From the NCBI RefSeq assembly GCF_020329435.1, contig NZ_JAGKJK010000001.1, positions 496,001 to 560,000 of the forward strand: DNA of 64,000 bases. Reading direction: 5' to 3'. Numbering within the stretch: position 1 is the first letter of the stretch; each line of letters starts with the position of its first letter. Origin of the DNA: Bradyrhizobium hereditatis (lineage in GTDB: Bacteria; Pseudomonadota; Alphaproteobacteria; Rhizobiales; Xanthobacteraceae). Below are positions 1-9,747 of the stretch, in pieces. The notes beneath the pieces are model-generated. The model saw only the letters and a list, made by a program, of their open reading frames with translations. It was not told the origin of the DNA and searched no databases. The position numbers and the translations under genes are program-made.

Positions 1-1
1 T

Positions 2-523
2 GTCGGCAACGCGCGCGCGCAGTTCTTTCCGAGCATTCAACTGACCGGGCAGGGCGGCTATCAGAGCTCGGCGCTATCATCGCTGTTTCAGCCGCACGCC
101 GCCTTCTTCAGCATGGTCGGCAGCTTGACCCAGCCGATCTTCGACGGCGGGAGGATTCTCGGCAATTTCGAGTTCACCAAGGCCCGGCAGGATGAATTGC
201 TGCAGACCTACCGCAAGACGGTGGTGCAGGCCTTTGCCGATGTCGATAACGCCCTGACTTCGATCCGCCAGACCACGGAGAGGCTGCGGCTGCAGCGCGA
301 AGTGGTGGCGGCGTCGCGGCGGGCGTTTGAATTATCCGAGCAGCAGTTGCAGGCCGGAACCGCTGATATCGTAACTGTGCTAAATACGCAGCTAACGTTG
401 TTCCAAGCTGAGGATGCGCTGGCGCAGGCCCAACTGGCCCGGCTGCTGGCGATCGTCAGTCTCTATCAGGCGCTGGGGGGCGGCTGGGAGCCCAGGATGG
501 AAAGGCCCTTCAATGCTCTTTAA
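2..523 (+). CDS. NodT-family outer membrane efflux protein, C-terminal part
   Basis: This is the 3' end of an outer membrane factor of the TolC/NodT family, the exit duct of a tripartite RND pump. The reading frame is open from base 2, so the start lies outside the window. The visible 173 residues contain the typical AQFFPSIQLTG strand, a QPIFDGG beta-barrel turn, and two long helical stretches (heptad-like A/L/Q-rich residues with EVVAASRRAFELSEQQLQAG) that form the periplasmic alpha-barrel. The last codons overlap the start of the adaptor gene by 11 bases, which indicates one operon. Family assignment is firm. Substrate cannot be told from sequence. Confidence 0.9.
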   Translation, partial: VGNARAQFFPSIQLTGQGGYQSSALSSLFQPHAAFFSMVGSLTQPIFDGGRILGNFEFTKARQDELLQTYRKTVVQAFADVDNALTSIRQTTERLRLQREVVAASRRAFELSEQQLQAGTADIVTVLNTQLTLFQAEDALAQAQLARLLAIVSLYQALGGGWEPRMERPFNAL

Positions 524-1934
524 GCCGGAGGTAAAGGAGGACGCGAAGACGACGCGCAGGCGTGTCGCGCGCGGCATTGGCCGGCGAATGGTGTCGCTCA
601 CGATCACGCTGTTGATCCTCGGCGGGCTCGGCTATCTCGGCTGGAACGCATATCAGCAGAAGCCGACCGGCCGCGGTGGCCCGGGCGCGCGCCCCGATCT
701 GCCGGTGCCGGTGCTGGCGGCGATGCCGCGCATCCAGGATGTCCCGGTCTATCTCGACGCAGTCGGCTCGGTCCGTGCGCTCAACACGGTGACCGTGCGC
801 TCCCAGGTCGATGGCAAGCTGATCAAGGTGAATTTCGTCGAGGGCCAGGACGTCAAGCAAGGCGACGTGCTGGCCGAGATCGATCCTGTGATCTACCAGG
901 CGCAGTACGATCAGGCGGTGGCGAAGAAGGCGCAGGATGAAGCGCTGCTCGCCAACCAGAAGCTCGATCTGGCGCGCTACCAGCAGCTTGCCGCGTCGAA
1001 TGCCGGTTCCAAGCAGCAGGCCGATACGCAGCGTGCGATGGTCGCCCAGCAGGAAGCGCTGGTGCAGGCCGACCAGGCCGCGATCGACAACGCGAAGGCG
1101 ATGCTTGGCTACACCAAGATCATCGCGCCGCTAACGGGGCGCGCCGGCCTGCGCCAGGTCGATCAGGGCAACATCATCCGCTCGACCGATGCGACCGGTC
1201 TCGTCATCCTGACGCAATTGCAGCCGATTGCGGTGCAGTTCAGTCTGCCGCAACAGCAGATCGTCCGGGTCAACGCCGCGGCGGCCAAGGGCCCGCTTTC
1301 GGTTGATGTGTTCGGCAACGACGGCGTGACCGTGATCGACACCGGCACGCTCAAGGGCATCGACAACCAGGTCGATCCGACCACCGGCACGCTGAAGCTG
1401 AAAGCCGAATTTCCGAATGCAAAATTCCAGCTCTGGCCGGGACAGTTCGTCAATGTGCGGCTCAAGGTCGAAACGCTGGAGAAGGCCATCGTGGTGCCGA
1501 CATCCGCCGTGCAACGCGGTCCTATAGGCACGTTCAGCTACGTGATCGGCCCTGACAATGTCGCGACCGCAAAACCCGTTGTGGTGACGCAGCAGAACGA
1601 GAACGACGCGGTGATCGCAAGCGGGCTTTCGACCTCCGACCGTGTCGTGACAACAGGCTTTGCCAATCTTTCCGACGGCGCCAAGGTCCTGATCGGCACC
1701 GACGATCGTGCGCCGACCGCCGACCTTGCGCCGCGCAAGCGCAGCCGCAGCCCCGATGCCAAAGCTGGTCAAGCCAAGGACGGCCAGGCCCAACAAGGCA
1801 AGGACGGTCAGGTCAGAGACGGACAGGGCGGCGAGCACCGCAGCCGGCGCGAGCGCGGCGAGGGCGATCAGAAAGGACAGACCGGTCCGGCACCGGCCGA
1901 GCCGGCGGGTGGCGCTGCGAAGTCGCAGCCGTGA
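513..1934 (+). CDS. RND efflux periplasmic adaptor (membrane fusion protein, MdtA/HlyD type)
   Basis: This adaptor links the inner-membrane RND pump to the outer membrane duct. I chose the ATG at 513 (473 aa), which overlaps the upstream gene. An in-frame ATG at 588 is an alternative. A single membrane anchor lies at about residues 26-43 after a basic N-terminus. It is followed by the lipoyl-like half motif (VRSQVDGKLIKVNFVEGQDVKQGD), a coiled-coil hairpin rich in Q/A, and the beta-barrel part (GTLKGIDNQVDPTTGTLKLKA is recognisable). After about residue 395 comes an unusual low-complexity tail rich in K, D, G, Q and R with repeated KDGQ units. It is the second gene of the efflux operon. Confidence 0.93.
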   Translation: MLFKPEVKEDAKTTRRRVARGIGRRMVSLTITLLILGGLGYLGWNAYQQKPTGRGGPGARPDLPVPVLAAMPRIQDVPVYLDAVGSVRALNTVTVRSQVDGKLIKVNFVEGQDVKQGDVLAEIDPVIYQAQYDQAVAKKAQDEALLANQKLDLARYQQLAASNAGSKQQADTQRAMVAQQEALVQADQAAIDNAKAMLGYTKIIAPLTGRAGLRQVDQGNIIRSTDATGLVILTQLQPIAVQFSLPQQQIVRVNAAAAKGPLSVDVFGNDGVTVIDTGTLKGIDNQVDPTTGTLKLKAEFPNAKFQLWPGQFVNVRLKVETLEKAIVVPTSAVQRGPIGTFSYVIGPDNVATAKPVVVTQQNENDAVIASGLSTSDRVVTTGFANLSDGAKVLIGTDDRAPTADLAPRKRSRSPDAKAGQAKDGQAQQGKDGQVRDGQGGEHRSRRERGEGDQKGQTGPAPAEPAGGAAKSQP

Positions 1935-1976
1935 CCGACGCACGCCTGACATGAATCTACAACTGAGGACGCAACC

Positions 1977-4900
1977 ATGAGCGTCTCCGAACCGTTCATC
2001 CGCCGGCCGATCGCGACCTCGCTGCTCGGGATCGCGCTAATGATCGGCGGCGCGCTCGGCTATTGGGCGCTGCCGGTTTCGGCGCTGCCGCAGGTCGATT
2101 TCCCGACCGTGCAGGTGACGACGCAACTGCCCGGCGCCAGCCCCGATGTGGTGGCGTCCCTGATCACGGCGCCGCTGGAGCGCCAGCTCGGGCAGATTCC
2201 CTCGCTGTCGTCGATGCAGTCGACCTCCTCGTTCGGCGTCAGCCAGATCTCGCTGCAGTTCGAACTCAACCGCGATATCGACGGCGCCACCCAGGACGTA
2301 CAGGCTGCGATCAACGCGGCCGCCGGCGTCCTGCCGAAAAACCTGCCGTACCCGCCGACCTACGCCAAGGTCAATCCGGCGGACGCGCCGGTCATGACGC
2401 TGGCGCTGACATCGGAGACGATTTCGCTGCGCGCGATGAGCGACATCGCCGACACGATCCTGGGGCAGCGGCTCAGCCAGATTTCCGGCGTCGGGCGCGT
2501 TGCGGTGCTGGGTGGCTTGAAGCCGGCGGTGCGGGTGCAGGCCGATCTCGCCCGGCTCGCGGCTTACGGCATCTCGATGGAGGATTTGCGCAACGCGATC
2601 GCGGGCGCCAACGTATCCGGGCCGAAGGGCTCGCTCGACGGCGCCCAGCAGGCCTACACCATCGCCGCCAATGACCAGATCGCGGCGGCGGAGGCCTACA
2701 AGCCGATCATCATCGCCTACCGCAACGGCTCGCCGGTGACCATCGGCGATGTTGCTACTATCGTCGACGGGCTGGAGAACGACCGGACCGGCGGCTGGTA
2801 TCAGGGCACGCCGGCTGTGATCATCGACATCCAGCGGCAACCCGGCGCCAACGTCATCGAAGTTGTCCGGCAGATCCGTGAGGAAATCCCGAAAATACAG
2901 CGCACGATCCCGGCCGGCGTCAACCTGACCGTGGTCTCGGACCGCACCGTGACCATCCGCGCCTCGGTGCGCGACGTGCAGTTCACGCTGGTCCTTGCCG
3001 TGGTGCTGGTGACGTTGGTGGTGCTGTTGTTCCTGCGGTCGCTGCGCGCGACCCTGATCGCGGGGGTGGCGCTGCCGCTGTCGCTGATCACAAGCTTCGG
3101 CATCATGTATTTCTGCGGCTTCAGCCTCGACAATCTGTCGCTGATGGCGCTGACGATCGGCACCGGCTTCGTGGTCGACGACGCCATTGTGATGATCGAG
3201 AACATCGTCCGCCACATGGAAAACGGCGAGTCCGTGATGGAGGCCTCGCTGAAGGGCGCCAGCGAAATCGGCTTCACCGTGATCTCGCTGACGGTGTCGC
3301 TGATCGCGGTCTTCATCCCGCTGCTGTTCATGTCGGGCCTCGTTGGACGCATGTTCCGCGAATTCGCGCTGACGCTGACGATCGCAGTCGTGACCTCGGC
3401 GATCGTGTCGCTGACGCTGACGCCGATGATGTGCTCGCGGCTCTTGAAGCATGTCGGCAAGGAGATGACGGTCCCCGGGCTTGCCGCCGTCAGTCGCTTC
3501 ATCGACCGCACGGTCGACTTCTACCACCGCACGCTGCTGTGGGTGTTACAGCGCCAGCGCGCGACACTTGCGGTGACGTTCGCCACCATCGCCGCGACGC
3601 TCTTGATGTATGTAATCGCGCCGAAGGGCTTCTTACCGCTGCAGGACACCGCCTCGATCACGGCGGTGACCGAGGCCGGTCCCGATGTCTCCTTTGCCGA
3701 GATGCAAAGCCGGCAGGCCGCTGCGGCGGCCGCGATCCAGGCCGATCCTGACGTGGTCGGCGTGGTCTCCGTGATCGGCGCCGGATCGGTCAATCCGACC
3801 ACGAATGTCGGGCGCCTCGTGATGACGCTGCGGCCGCGCGGCGAGCGGGCAGATGATATCTCCGTCGTGATCGACCGGCTGAAACAGCGCACCGCAAAGA
3901 TCCCCGGCATGACCATCTATTTCCAGCCGGTGCAGGACGTGCAGATCTCGACACAGTCGAGCCGCTCGCAATACCAGTATACGCTGACCGGCACCGATGC
4001 GGCGCAGGTCTCGCTGTGGGCGCACAAGCTGGTCGCGGAAATGCGTCGCGATCCTCTGTTCCGCGACGTCTCGTCGGAAGCGCAGGAAGGCGGCTTGCGC
4101 GCCGCACTCAACATCGATCGCCAGCGCGCCGGCCAGCTCGGCGTCAGCCTCCAGGCGGTCAACGACACCCTCAACGACGCCTTCGCGCAGCGGCAGATTT
4201 CGACCATCTACGGCCAGGCCAACCAGTATCGCGTGGTGCTGGAGGCCATGCCGATGTACCAGCGCGATCCGTCGATCCTCTCAAAGCTGTATCTGCCGGG
4301 GGCCGCAAGCGCCACCGTCGGCGCGCCGAACGCGCAGGTGCCGCTGTCGGCTGTGGCGACGCTGACCCGTACCACGGCGCCGCTGGCGATTTCGCATCTG
4401 GCGCAGTTCCCGGCCGTTTCGCTCAGCTTCAACCTCGCGCCCGGTGAGGCGCTGGGCGATGCGGTTGAAGCGGTCAAGAAGATCGAAACGCGGATAGGGA
4501 TGCCCGGCAGTATCATCGGTGTCTATTCGGGCGATGCCGCCGAGTTCGCGAAATCGCTGGCCGGCCAGCCCTGGCTCATTCTGGCAGCGATCGTCACGAT
4601 CTATATCGTGCTGGGCGTGCTCTACGAGAGCTACATCCATCCGATCACCATCCTTTCGACGCTGCCGTCCGCCGGCGTCGGCGCCATTCTCGCACTGATG
4701 CTGTTCGGGCAGGACCTTTCGGTCATCGGCCTGATCGGCATCATTCTCTTGATGGGCATCGTCAAGAAGAACGCGATCATGATGATCGACTTCGCGCTGG
4801 ATGCAGAGCGCCATCAAGGCATGTCGCCCTATGATGCGATCGTGCAGGCCTGTCTGTTGCGCTTCCGCCCCATCATGATGACGACGCTGGCCGCGCTGTT

Positions 4901-5126
4901 CGGCGCGCTGCCGCTGGCGATCGAGAGCGGCACCGGCGCCGAACTGCGTTTCCCGCTCGGCATCTCGATCATCGGCGGCTTGCTGCTCAGCCAATTGCTG
5001 ACGCTCTACACCACGCCGGTCATTTATCTGGCGCTCGACCGCATCAATCGCAGAATCGAGAAGGCTGTGCCGGACCCAGGGCCGCCCGGACCAACGGTCG
5101 CCGGCGCCACCGAGGGGATGCAATAA
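1977..5126 (+). CDS. RND multidrug efflux permease, first of a tandem pair (MdtB-like)
   Basis: This 1049-residue inner-membrane proton/drug antiporter belongs to the HAE-1 family of RND transporters. It has the usual duplicated layout: a first membrane helix after SEPFIRRPIATSLL, a large periplasmic porter domain, six helices, a second porter domain and six more helices. The TM4 proton-relay pair is visible as VVDDAIVMIEN. The ATG at 1977 follows the adaptor gene by 42 bases, and the stop at 5126 directly abuts the next permease start. Two different RND permeases in tandem behind one adaptor is the arrangement of MdtABC, where the pump is a B2C heterotrimer, so this is probably the B-type subunit. 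Drug specificity is unknown. Confidence 0.95.
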   Translation: MSVSEPFIRRPIATSLLGIALMIGGALGYWALPVSALPQVDFPTVQVTTQLPGASPDVVASLITAPLERQLGQIPSLSSMQSTSSFGVSQISLQFELNRDIDGATQDVQAAINAAAGVLPKNLPYPPTYAKVNPADAPVMTLALTSETISLRAMSDIADTILGQRLSQISGVGRVAVLGGLKPAVRVQADLARLAAYGISMEDLRNAIAGANVSGPKGSLDGAQQAYTIAANDQIAAAEAYKPIIIAYRNGSPVTIGDVATIVDGLENDRTGGWYQGTPAVIIDIQRQPGANVIEVVRQIREEIPKIQRTIPAGVNLTVVSDRTVTIRASVRDVQFTLVLAVVLVTLVVLLFLRSLRATLIAGVALPLSLITSFGIMYFCGFSLDNLSLMALTIGTGFVVDDAIVMIENIVRHMENGESVMEASLKGASEIGFTVISLTVSLIAVFIPLLFMSGLVGRMFREFALTLTIAVVTSAIVSLTLTPMMCSRLLKHVGKEMTVPGLAAVSRFIDRTVDFYHRTLLWVLQRQRATLAVTFATIAATLLMYVIAPKGFLPLQDTASITAVTEAGPDVSFAEMQSRQAAAAAAIQADPDVVGVVSVIGAGSVNPTTNVGRLVMTLRPRGERADDISVVIDRLKQRTAKIPGMTIYFQPVQDVQISTQSSRSQYQYTLTGTDAAQVSLWAHKLVAEMRRDPLFRDVSSEAQEGGLRAALNIDRQRAGQLGVSLQAVNDTLNDAFAQRQISTIYGQANQYRVVLEAMPMYQRDPSILSKLYLPGAASATVGAPNAQVPLSAVATLTRTTAPLAISHLAQFPAVSLSFNLAPGEALGDAVEAVKKIETRIGMPGSIIGVYSGDAAEFAKSLAGQPWLILAAIVTIYIVLGVLYESYIHPITILSTLPSAGVGAILALMLFGQDLSVIGLIGIILLMGIVKKNAIMMIDFALDAERHQGMSPYDAIVQACLLRFRPIMMTTLAALFGALPLAIESGTGAELRFPLGISIIGGLLLSQLLTLYTTPVIYLALDRINRRIEKAVPDPGPPGPTVAGATEGMQ

Positions 5127-8100
5127 ATGGCATCGATCTCGGAGCCCTTCATCCGCCGGCCGGTTGGCACGACACTGCTGGCGATCGGGCTCTTCCTGGT
5201 CGGCATTGTTGCCTACGTCTTCCTGCCGGTCTCGTCCGTGCCCAATGTCGATTTCCCCATGATCCGGGTATCTGCGACCCGGCCGGGCGCGGATCCTTCC
5301 GTGATGGCGTCGACGGTCGCCGCGCCTCTGGAACGCCGCCTCGGCCAGATCGCGGGCCTCGACCAGATCACCTCGACGAGTTCGCTCGGCTCCACCAGCA
5401 TCCAATTACAGTTCTCGATCGGTCGCGACATCGACCGCGCGGCGCGCGACGTGCAGGCCGCGATCAATGCGTCGCTTGCCGATCTGCCGAGCGACCTGCC
5501 GTCGCTGCCGCGCTTCCGAAAAGCCAATCCGGCGGCCGCGCCGGTGTTCGTGCTGGCGTTGACATCGAAGACGCTGACGACGAGCGCGATGTACGACATC
5601 GCCGATACCGTGATCGCGCAGCGCATCTCGCAGGTGCCTGGCGTCGGCGAGGTCACCGTCTCCGGCGCCGACCAGCCGGCGGTGCGGATCGCGCTCAATC
5701 CGGTGGCGCTGTCCAATGCGGGCATCGCAACCGACGACGTGCGGCTCGCCATCATCAACGCCAATCCGCTCGGGCCGGTCGGCATCTTCAACGGCGGCCG
5801 GCAGAGCGAGACGATCTCGACCAACAAGCAGATGCGCACCGCGGCGGAGTTCCGCGACATCATCATCAAGAGCTCGGCCGGCAATTTCGTTCGCCTTGCC
5901 GACGTCGCAGATGTCGAGGATTCCGTTCGCAACAGCCGCTCGATTGCCTGGTTCAACAAGCAGCCGGCTGTGCTGATCCAGATCACCAAGCAGGGCGACG
6001 CCAATGTGATCGACACCGTCGACCGGGTGAGGGCGCTCATTCCGGAGCTGAAGCAGTGGCTGCCCGGCGGGGTGGAAATTTCGACGCTGATTGATCGCAC
6101 CGGCACCATCCGCGCCAGCGTGCTCGACATGCAGTTCACCCTATTGGCGACTGCCTTCCTGGTGATGGTGGTGGTGTTTGCATTCCTGCGCCGGCTGACG
6201 CCGACCATTGCGGCCGGCGTCTCTGTGCCGCTGGCGCTGGCCGGCACCTGCGCCGGCATGTGGCTTGCCGGCTTCTCGATCGACAATCTGTCGCTGATGG
6301 CGCTGGCGATCTCGGTCGGCTTCGTCGTCGACGACGCCATCGTCATGATCGAGAACATGTACCGCAACCTCGAACATGGCATGGCGCCATATCCGGCGGC
6401 ACTGGAGGGCGCCAAGCAGATCGGCTTCACCGTGCTCTCGATCAGCCTGTCCTTGATCGCGGCCTTCACGCCGCTGATCTTCATGGAGGGCGTCGTCGGA
6501 AGGTTGCTGCGCGAGTTCTCGCTGACCTTGACCTTCGCCATTGTGGTGTCGACCGTGGTCTCGCTCACGATCACGCCAATGATCTGCGCGCATTATATCA
6601 AGGAAGCGACCTCGGACCGTGCGACCTGGTTCGACCGATTGGTCGAGGGCTCGCTGTCGCGCATCGTGGCTTTTTATGCCTGGACGCTGCGCGCGGTGCT
6701 GGGCTTTCCGTTCCTGACCCTGATCGTGTTCTTTGCCACTATCGCGCTCACGGTCGTGCTCTACATCAAGACGCCGAAGGGCTACTTCCCGACCGACGAC
6801 AGCGGGTTCGTGATCGGCTCGACGCGCGCCTCGGCCGACACATCCTTCCAGGCGATGCTGGGGTTGCAGCAGCAACTGGCCGATATCGTGATGGCTGACC
6901 CCGCGGTCGCCGGCGTCGGCTCCTCCCTCGGCGGCACCGGCCCGGGCGGCGGCGGTTCCAATCGCGGCACCATGTTCATCAGCCTGAAGCCGCCGGAGGA
7001 GCGGGGAGGCCTGACGACCGCGCAGGTAATCGATCGCCTGCGGCGCAATCTCTACCGCGTGGCCGGCATCCGCCTGTTCATGTTCGCGGCGCAGGACATC
7101 CGCACCGGCGGCCGGCAGAGCGACTCCGATTATCAATACACGCTGTCCAGCGCCAATCTCGATCTGCTGCAGAAATGGGCGCCGCTGGTCGCCAAGCGCA
7201 TGGAGACGGTGGAGGGGATCACCGACGTCTCGAGCGACCGCGATCCCGGTGGGCTGCAATTATCGCTGGTAATCGACCGCAAGACCGCGTCGAGTCTCGG
7301 CGTGCGCGTCCAGGATATCGACAACGCCCTCAACAACGCGTTCGCGCAGCGGCAGATATCGATCATCTATACCCAACGCAACCAGTACATGATCGTGCTG
7401 GAGATCGATCCGAAGTTCCAGAGTGACCCCTCCAACCTCGAGCGCATCTTCGTGGCCGGCGCCAACGACACCCAGGTGCCGTTATCGGCCGTTGTGCGCT
7501 ACAAACGCGACCTGTCGCCGCTCGCGGTTTATCATTCGCAATCGTTCCCATCGACGACGATCTCGTTCAATCTTCTGCCCGACGTGCCGCTGGAGGTCGC
7601 GACCTCGAACATCCAGCGCGCGGTCGAGGAACTGCATATGCCGGAGGGCATCCGCGGCAGCTTTGACGGCAATGCCGGCGATTTCAACAAAACCACCGGG
7701 CGGCAGCCGCTGCTGATCCTCGGCGCGCTGGTTGCGATGTATATCGTGCTCGGCGTGCTCTATGAGAGCCTCGCCCATCCCATCACGATCATCTCGACCT
7801 TGCCATCGGCTGGGCTCGGTGCGCTATTGGCGCTGCAGGTGACGAATACGCCGCTGACAGTGATCGCCTTTGTCGGCATCATTCTTTTGATTGGCATCGT
7901 CAAGAAGAACGGCATCATGATGGTCGATTTCGCGCTCGACGCCGAGCGCAACCGCAGCCTGTCGTCGGCGGACGCGATCTTCGAGGCTTGCCGCGCCCGC
8001 TTCCGCCCGATCCTGATGACGACGATGGCCGCGCTGTTTGCCGGCATTCCGCTGGTGATCGCCACCGGCCCCGGCACAGAGCTGCGCCGGCCGCTCGGCA

Positions 8101-8228
8101 TCACCATCATCGGCGGCCTGTTCGTCTCGCAAATTTTGACGCTATACACGACACCGGTCATTTATCTTCTGATTGACCGGCTGCGGCAGCGATCCCGGCC
8201 GGCCGCGGTCGCGGCGCCCGCCGAATAG
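5127..8228 (+). CDS. RND multidrug efflux permease, second of a tandem pair (MdtC-like)
   Basis: This second RND pump subunit of 1033 residues has the same N-terminal signature (SEPFIRRPVGTTLLA), the TM4 aspartate pair in VVDDAIVMIENMY, and the C-terminal GIVKKNGIMMVDFALDAER helix segment. Its ATG begins on the base after the stop of the preceding permease, so translation is very likely coupled. It is clearly a paralogue of its neighbour but diverged over the whole length, as expected for heteromeric MdtBC-type pumps. It is the last gene of the efflux operon. The next gene begins 36 bases later and is unrelated in function. Confidence 0.95.
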   Translation: MASISEPFIRRPVGTTLLAIGLFLVGIVAYVFLPVSSVPNVDFPMIRVSATRPGADPSVMASTVAAPLERRLGQIAGLDQITSTSSLGSTSIQLQFSIGRDIDRAARDVQAAINASLADLPSDLPSLPRFRKANPAAAPVFVLALTSKTLTTSAMYDIADTVIAQRISQVPGVGEVTVSGADQPAVRIALNPVALSNAGIATDDVRLAIINANPLGPVGIFNGGRQSETISTNKQMRTAAEFRDIIIKSSAGNFVRLADVADVEDSVRNSRSIAWFNKQPAVLIQITKQGDANVIDTVDRVRALIPELKQWLPGGVEISTLIDRTGTIRASVLDMQFTLLATAFLVMVVVFAFLRRLTPTIAAGVSVPLALAGTCAGMWLAGFSIDNLSLMALAISVGFVVDDAIVMIENMYRNLEHGMAPYPAALEGAKQIGFTVLSISLSLIAAFTPLIFMEGVVGRLLREFSLTLTFAIVVSTVVSLTITPMICAHYIKEATSDRATWFDRLVEGSLSRIVAFYAWTLRAVLGFPFLTLIVFFATIALTVVLYIKTPKGYFPTDDSGFVIGSTRASADTSFQAMLGLQQQLADIVMADPAVAGVGSSLGGTGPGGGGSNRGTMFISLKPPEERGGLTTAQVIDRLRRNLYRVAGIRLFMFAAQDIRTGGRQSDSDYQYTLSSANLDLLQKWAPLVAKRMETVEGITDVSSDRDPGGLQLSLVIDRKTASSLGVRVQDIDNALNNAFAQRQISIIYTQRNQYMIVLEIDPKFQSDPSNLERIFVAGANDTQVPLSAVVRYKRDLSPLAVYHSQSFPSTTISFNLLPDVPLEVATSNIQRAVEELHMPEGIRGSFDGNAGDFNKTTGRQPLLILGALVAMYIVLGVLYESLAHPITIISTLPSAGLGALLALQVTNTPLTVIAFVGIILLIGIVKKNGIMMVDFALDAERNRSLSSADAIFEACRARFRPILMTTMAALFAGIPLVIATGPGTELRRPLGITIIGGLFVSQILTLYTTPVIYLLIDRLRQRSRPAAVAAPAE

Positions 8229-8264
8229 TTGAACTTGCCGCCCCGGAAAGCGTATAGCGGGCGG

Positions 8265-8990
8265 ATGTCGGAAGCATCCAATCCCCGGATCGACGAGGAG
8301 CCCGTTGCGGAGTGTCCGCACTGCGGCAAGCCGCTGCCGCTCTGCATCTGCGACAGCATCAGGCCGATCGAAAGCAGGATATCGCTGCTGATCCTGCAGC
8401 ACCCGCAGGAGCAGGACCGGGCGCTCGGCACTGCGCGGCTGACGGCGATGCATTTCAAGGATGCGGTCGTGAAGATCGGATTGTCCTGGCCGAGCCTCTC
8501 GAAGGCGCTCGGGCGAAAAGTCGACGATCCCTCACGCTGGGCGGTGCTCTATCTAGGTTCCGCCAAGGTGAGCGATCTCGATACTGATGCCGAGATCGTC
8601 GCGATCGACCGCAAGGGCGAAATCGAGCCGCACCAGCGCGCCATCCTTGAGGACATCGAGGGCGTCGTGCTGCTCGACGGCAGCTGGAGCCAGGCCAGGG
8701 CATTGTGGTGGCGCAATCCGTGGATGCTGAAGTGCCAACGCGTGATCCTGGGCCCGAAACGCCCTTCGCGCTACGGCCAGTTGCGCCGCGAGCCGCGCCG
8801 CGATGGCCTCTCCACCATCGAGGCCGCCGGACTGCTGCTGGCCGGGCTGGAGCGGCGCCCCGAAATCGCAGCGACGCTCAACGCCAGCTTTGAACGCATG
8901 CTGGCGCGCTTTCGACAAGTGCAGGCGGAGATGCCGGCGCTCGCGCCGAAGCCGAAGAAGCGGGATTGGCGGCGGCGCAAGCGCGGCTAA
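8265..8990 (+). CDS. DTW-domain protein (tRNA acp3U synthase-like)
   Basis: DTW-domain proteins (TapT/TuaA in E. coli) transfer the 3-amino-3-carboxypropyl group of SAM to a tRNA uridine. The 241-residue protein shows an N-terminal zinc-type cluster (CPHCGKPLPLCIC at about residues 16-28), the family signature as LLDGSWSQARAL in the middle, and RREPRRDGLSTIEAA further on, which matches the conserved RxEP and glutamate segments. A TTG at 8229 extends the frame by 12 codons, but the ATG at 8265 preceded by a GCGGGCGG stretch is the better start. The C-terminus is strongly basic, consistent with RNA binding. The function is inferred from the family. Confidence 0.85.
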   Translation: MSEASNPRIDEEPVAECPHCGKPLPLCICDSIRPIESRISLLILQHPQEQDRALGTARLTAMHFKDAVVKIGLSWPSLSKALGRKVDDPSRWAVLYLGSAKVSDLDTDAEIVAIDRKGEIEPHQRAILEDIEGVVLLDGSWSQARALWWRNPWMLKCQRVILGPKRPSRYGQLRREPRRDGLSTIEAAGLLLAGLERRPEIAATLNASFERMLARFRQVQAEMPALAPKPKKRDWRRRKRG

Positions 8991-9196
8991 CTTGGGTTTT
9001 CAAACAAAGGCTGTGTTGATGGGCATTCTGCTATCTGGAATTGCGCGCCGTCGCATCGTTATACGTCACTACTAAAACACCAACGCACCGGTTCCAATGT
9101 CCGAAGCCGGGCATAACGCGCTGTGGACAATGATGACATCCCCCTTGACGGTCGATAAGTTCGTTAATCTTCGCGTAACCATTTGGAGCAAAGTCG

Positions 9197-9676
9197 ATGA
9201 GTTTAAGTGCAGAAATTCTCACCCAGTCTCCATTGCTTGATGCTGACGGTATCGAAGGGGAAATCGGCAACCTCATCTACAACGCCCGGCGAGGATCCAA
9301 CAGCCAGCCATCTCACAGCGATGATCGGCTGCCGTTGGCAGAAAGCCCGATGCCCGACTACGTCGAGCACAAGGAAGGCGTCAATCAGGTCGGCAAACTC
9401 TCCGCCGAAGCCGTGGTCCGCGAATACGACGCGGCGGTCAAAGAAATTGAAGCGCTCGGTGCCGAATTGGCCGACGCCGCCAAGAAGTGCGAGGCGATGG
9501 TTGCCGGCGTTCACGCCATGGTGAGCGAGATCAAGGAACTGGCGGCAAACTATCGCGAGGAAGGCAAGCGCTACTTCCTGCAGATCGAGGATTGCTCGCT
9601 GATGACATCCGAGGTTCGCACCGTCTGCGAGACCCTCAAAAAGAAAATTGCCGCAGGCAATAGTCTCACCGCCTGA
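9197..9676 (+). CDS. hypothetical coiled-coil protein
   Basis: I recognise no enzyme family in this 159-residue soluble protein. From about residue 65 it is predicted to be almost wholly helical, with heptad-like spacing (AVVREYDAAVKEIEALGAELADAAKKC), and it has several cysteines towards the C-terminus. The N-terminal 60 residues look disordered and contain a PLAESPMPDYVEHKEGVNQ segment. It is preceded by about 200 bases without a gene. Its TGA overlaps the ATG of a 23-codon hydrophobic peptide ORF. Codon use looks normal for the window. Conserved short proteins of this kind are common in Bradyrhizobium but are uncharacterised. Confidence 0.75.
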   Translation: MSLSAEILTQSPLLDADGIEGEIGNLIYNARRGSNSQPSHSDDRLPLAESPMPDYVEHKEGVNQVGKLSAEAVVREYDAAVKEIEALGAELADAAKKCEAMVAGVHAMVSEIKELAANYREEGKRYFLQIEDCSLMTSEVRTVCETLKKKIAAGNSLTA

Positions 9677-9747
9677 TGTTCCGGCTATGGCCGGTGCTGC
9701 TGATGGCCGCGCCGTTCATCATCGCGGCCATCAGCTGGATATTATGA
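9676..9747 (+). CDS. putative 23-residue membrane micro-protein
   Basis: This micro-ORF starts in a TGATG overlap with the preceding gene and encodes 23 residues: MFRLWPVLLMAAP followed by FIIAAISWIL. The peptide is a single hydrophobic helix with one positive charge at the N-terminus, the form of a bacterial single-span membrane peptide. Its own stop overlaps a further ATG at 9744, so three frames are chained by stop/start overlaps. No family is recognised. The chained overlaps and clean transmembrane composition are the only support, so it remains a candidate. Confidence 0.45.
   Translation: MFRLWPVLLMAAPFIIAAISWIL

Noticed and set aside
2037..3527. 496-codon open frame antisense to the first RND permease
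   Set aside because: It is a mirror of GC-rich codon use in the pump gene. The product is H/R/D-rich with no domain or RBS.
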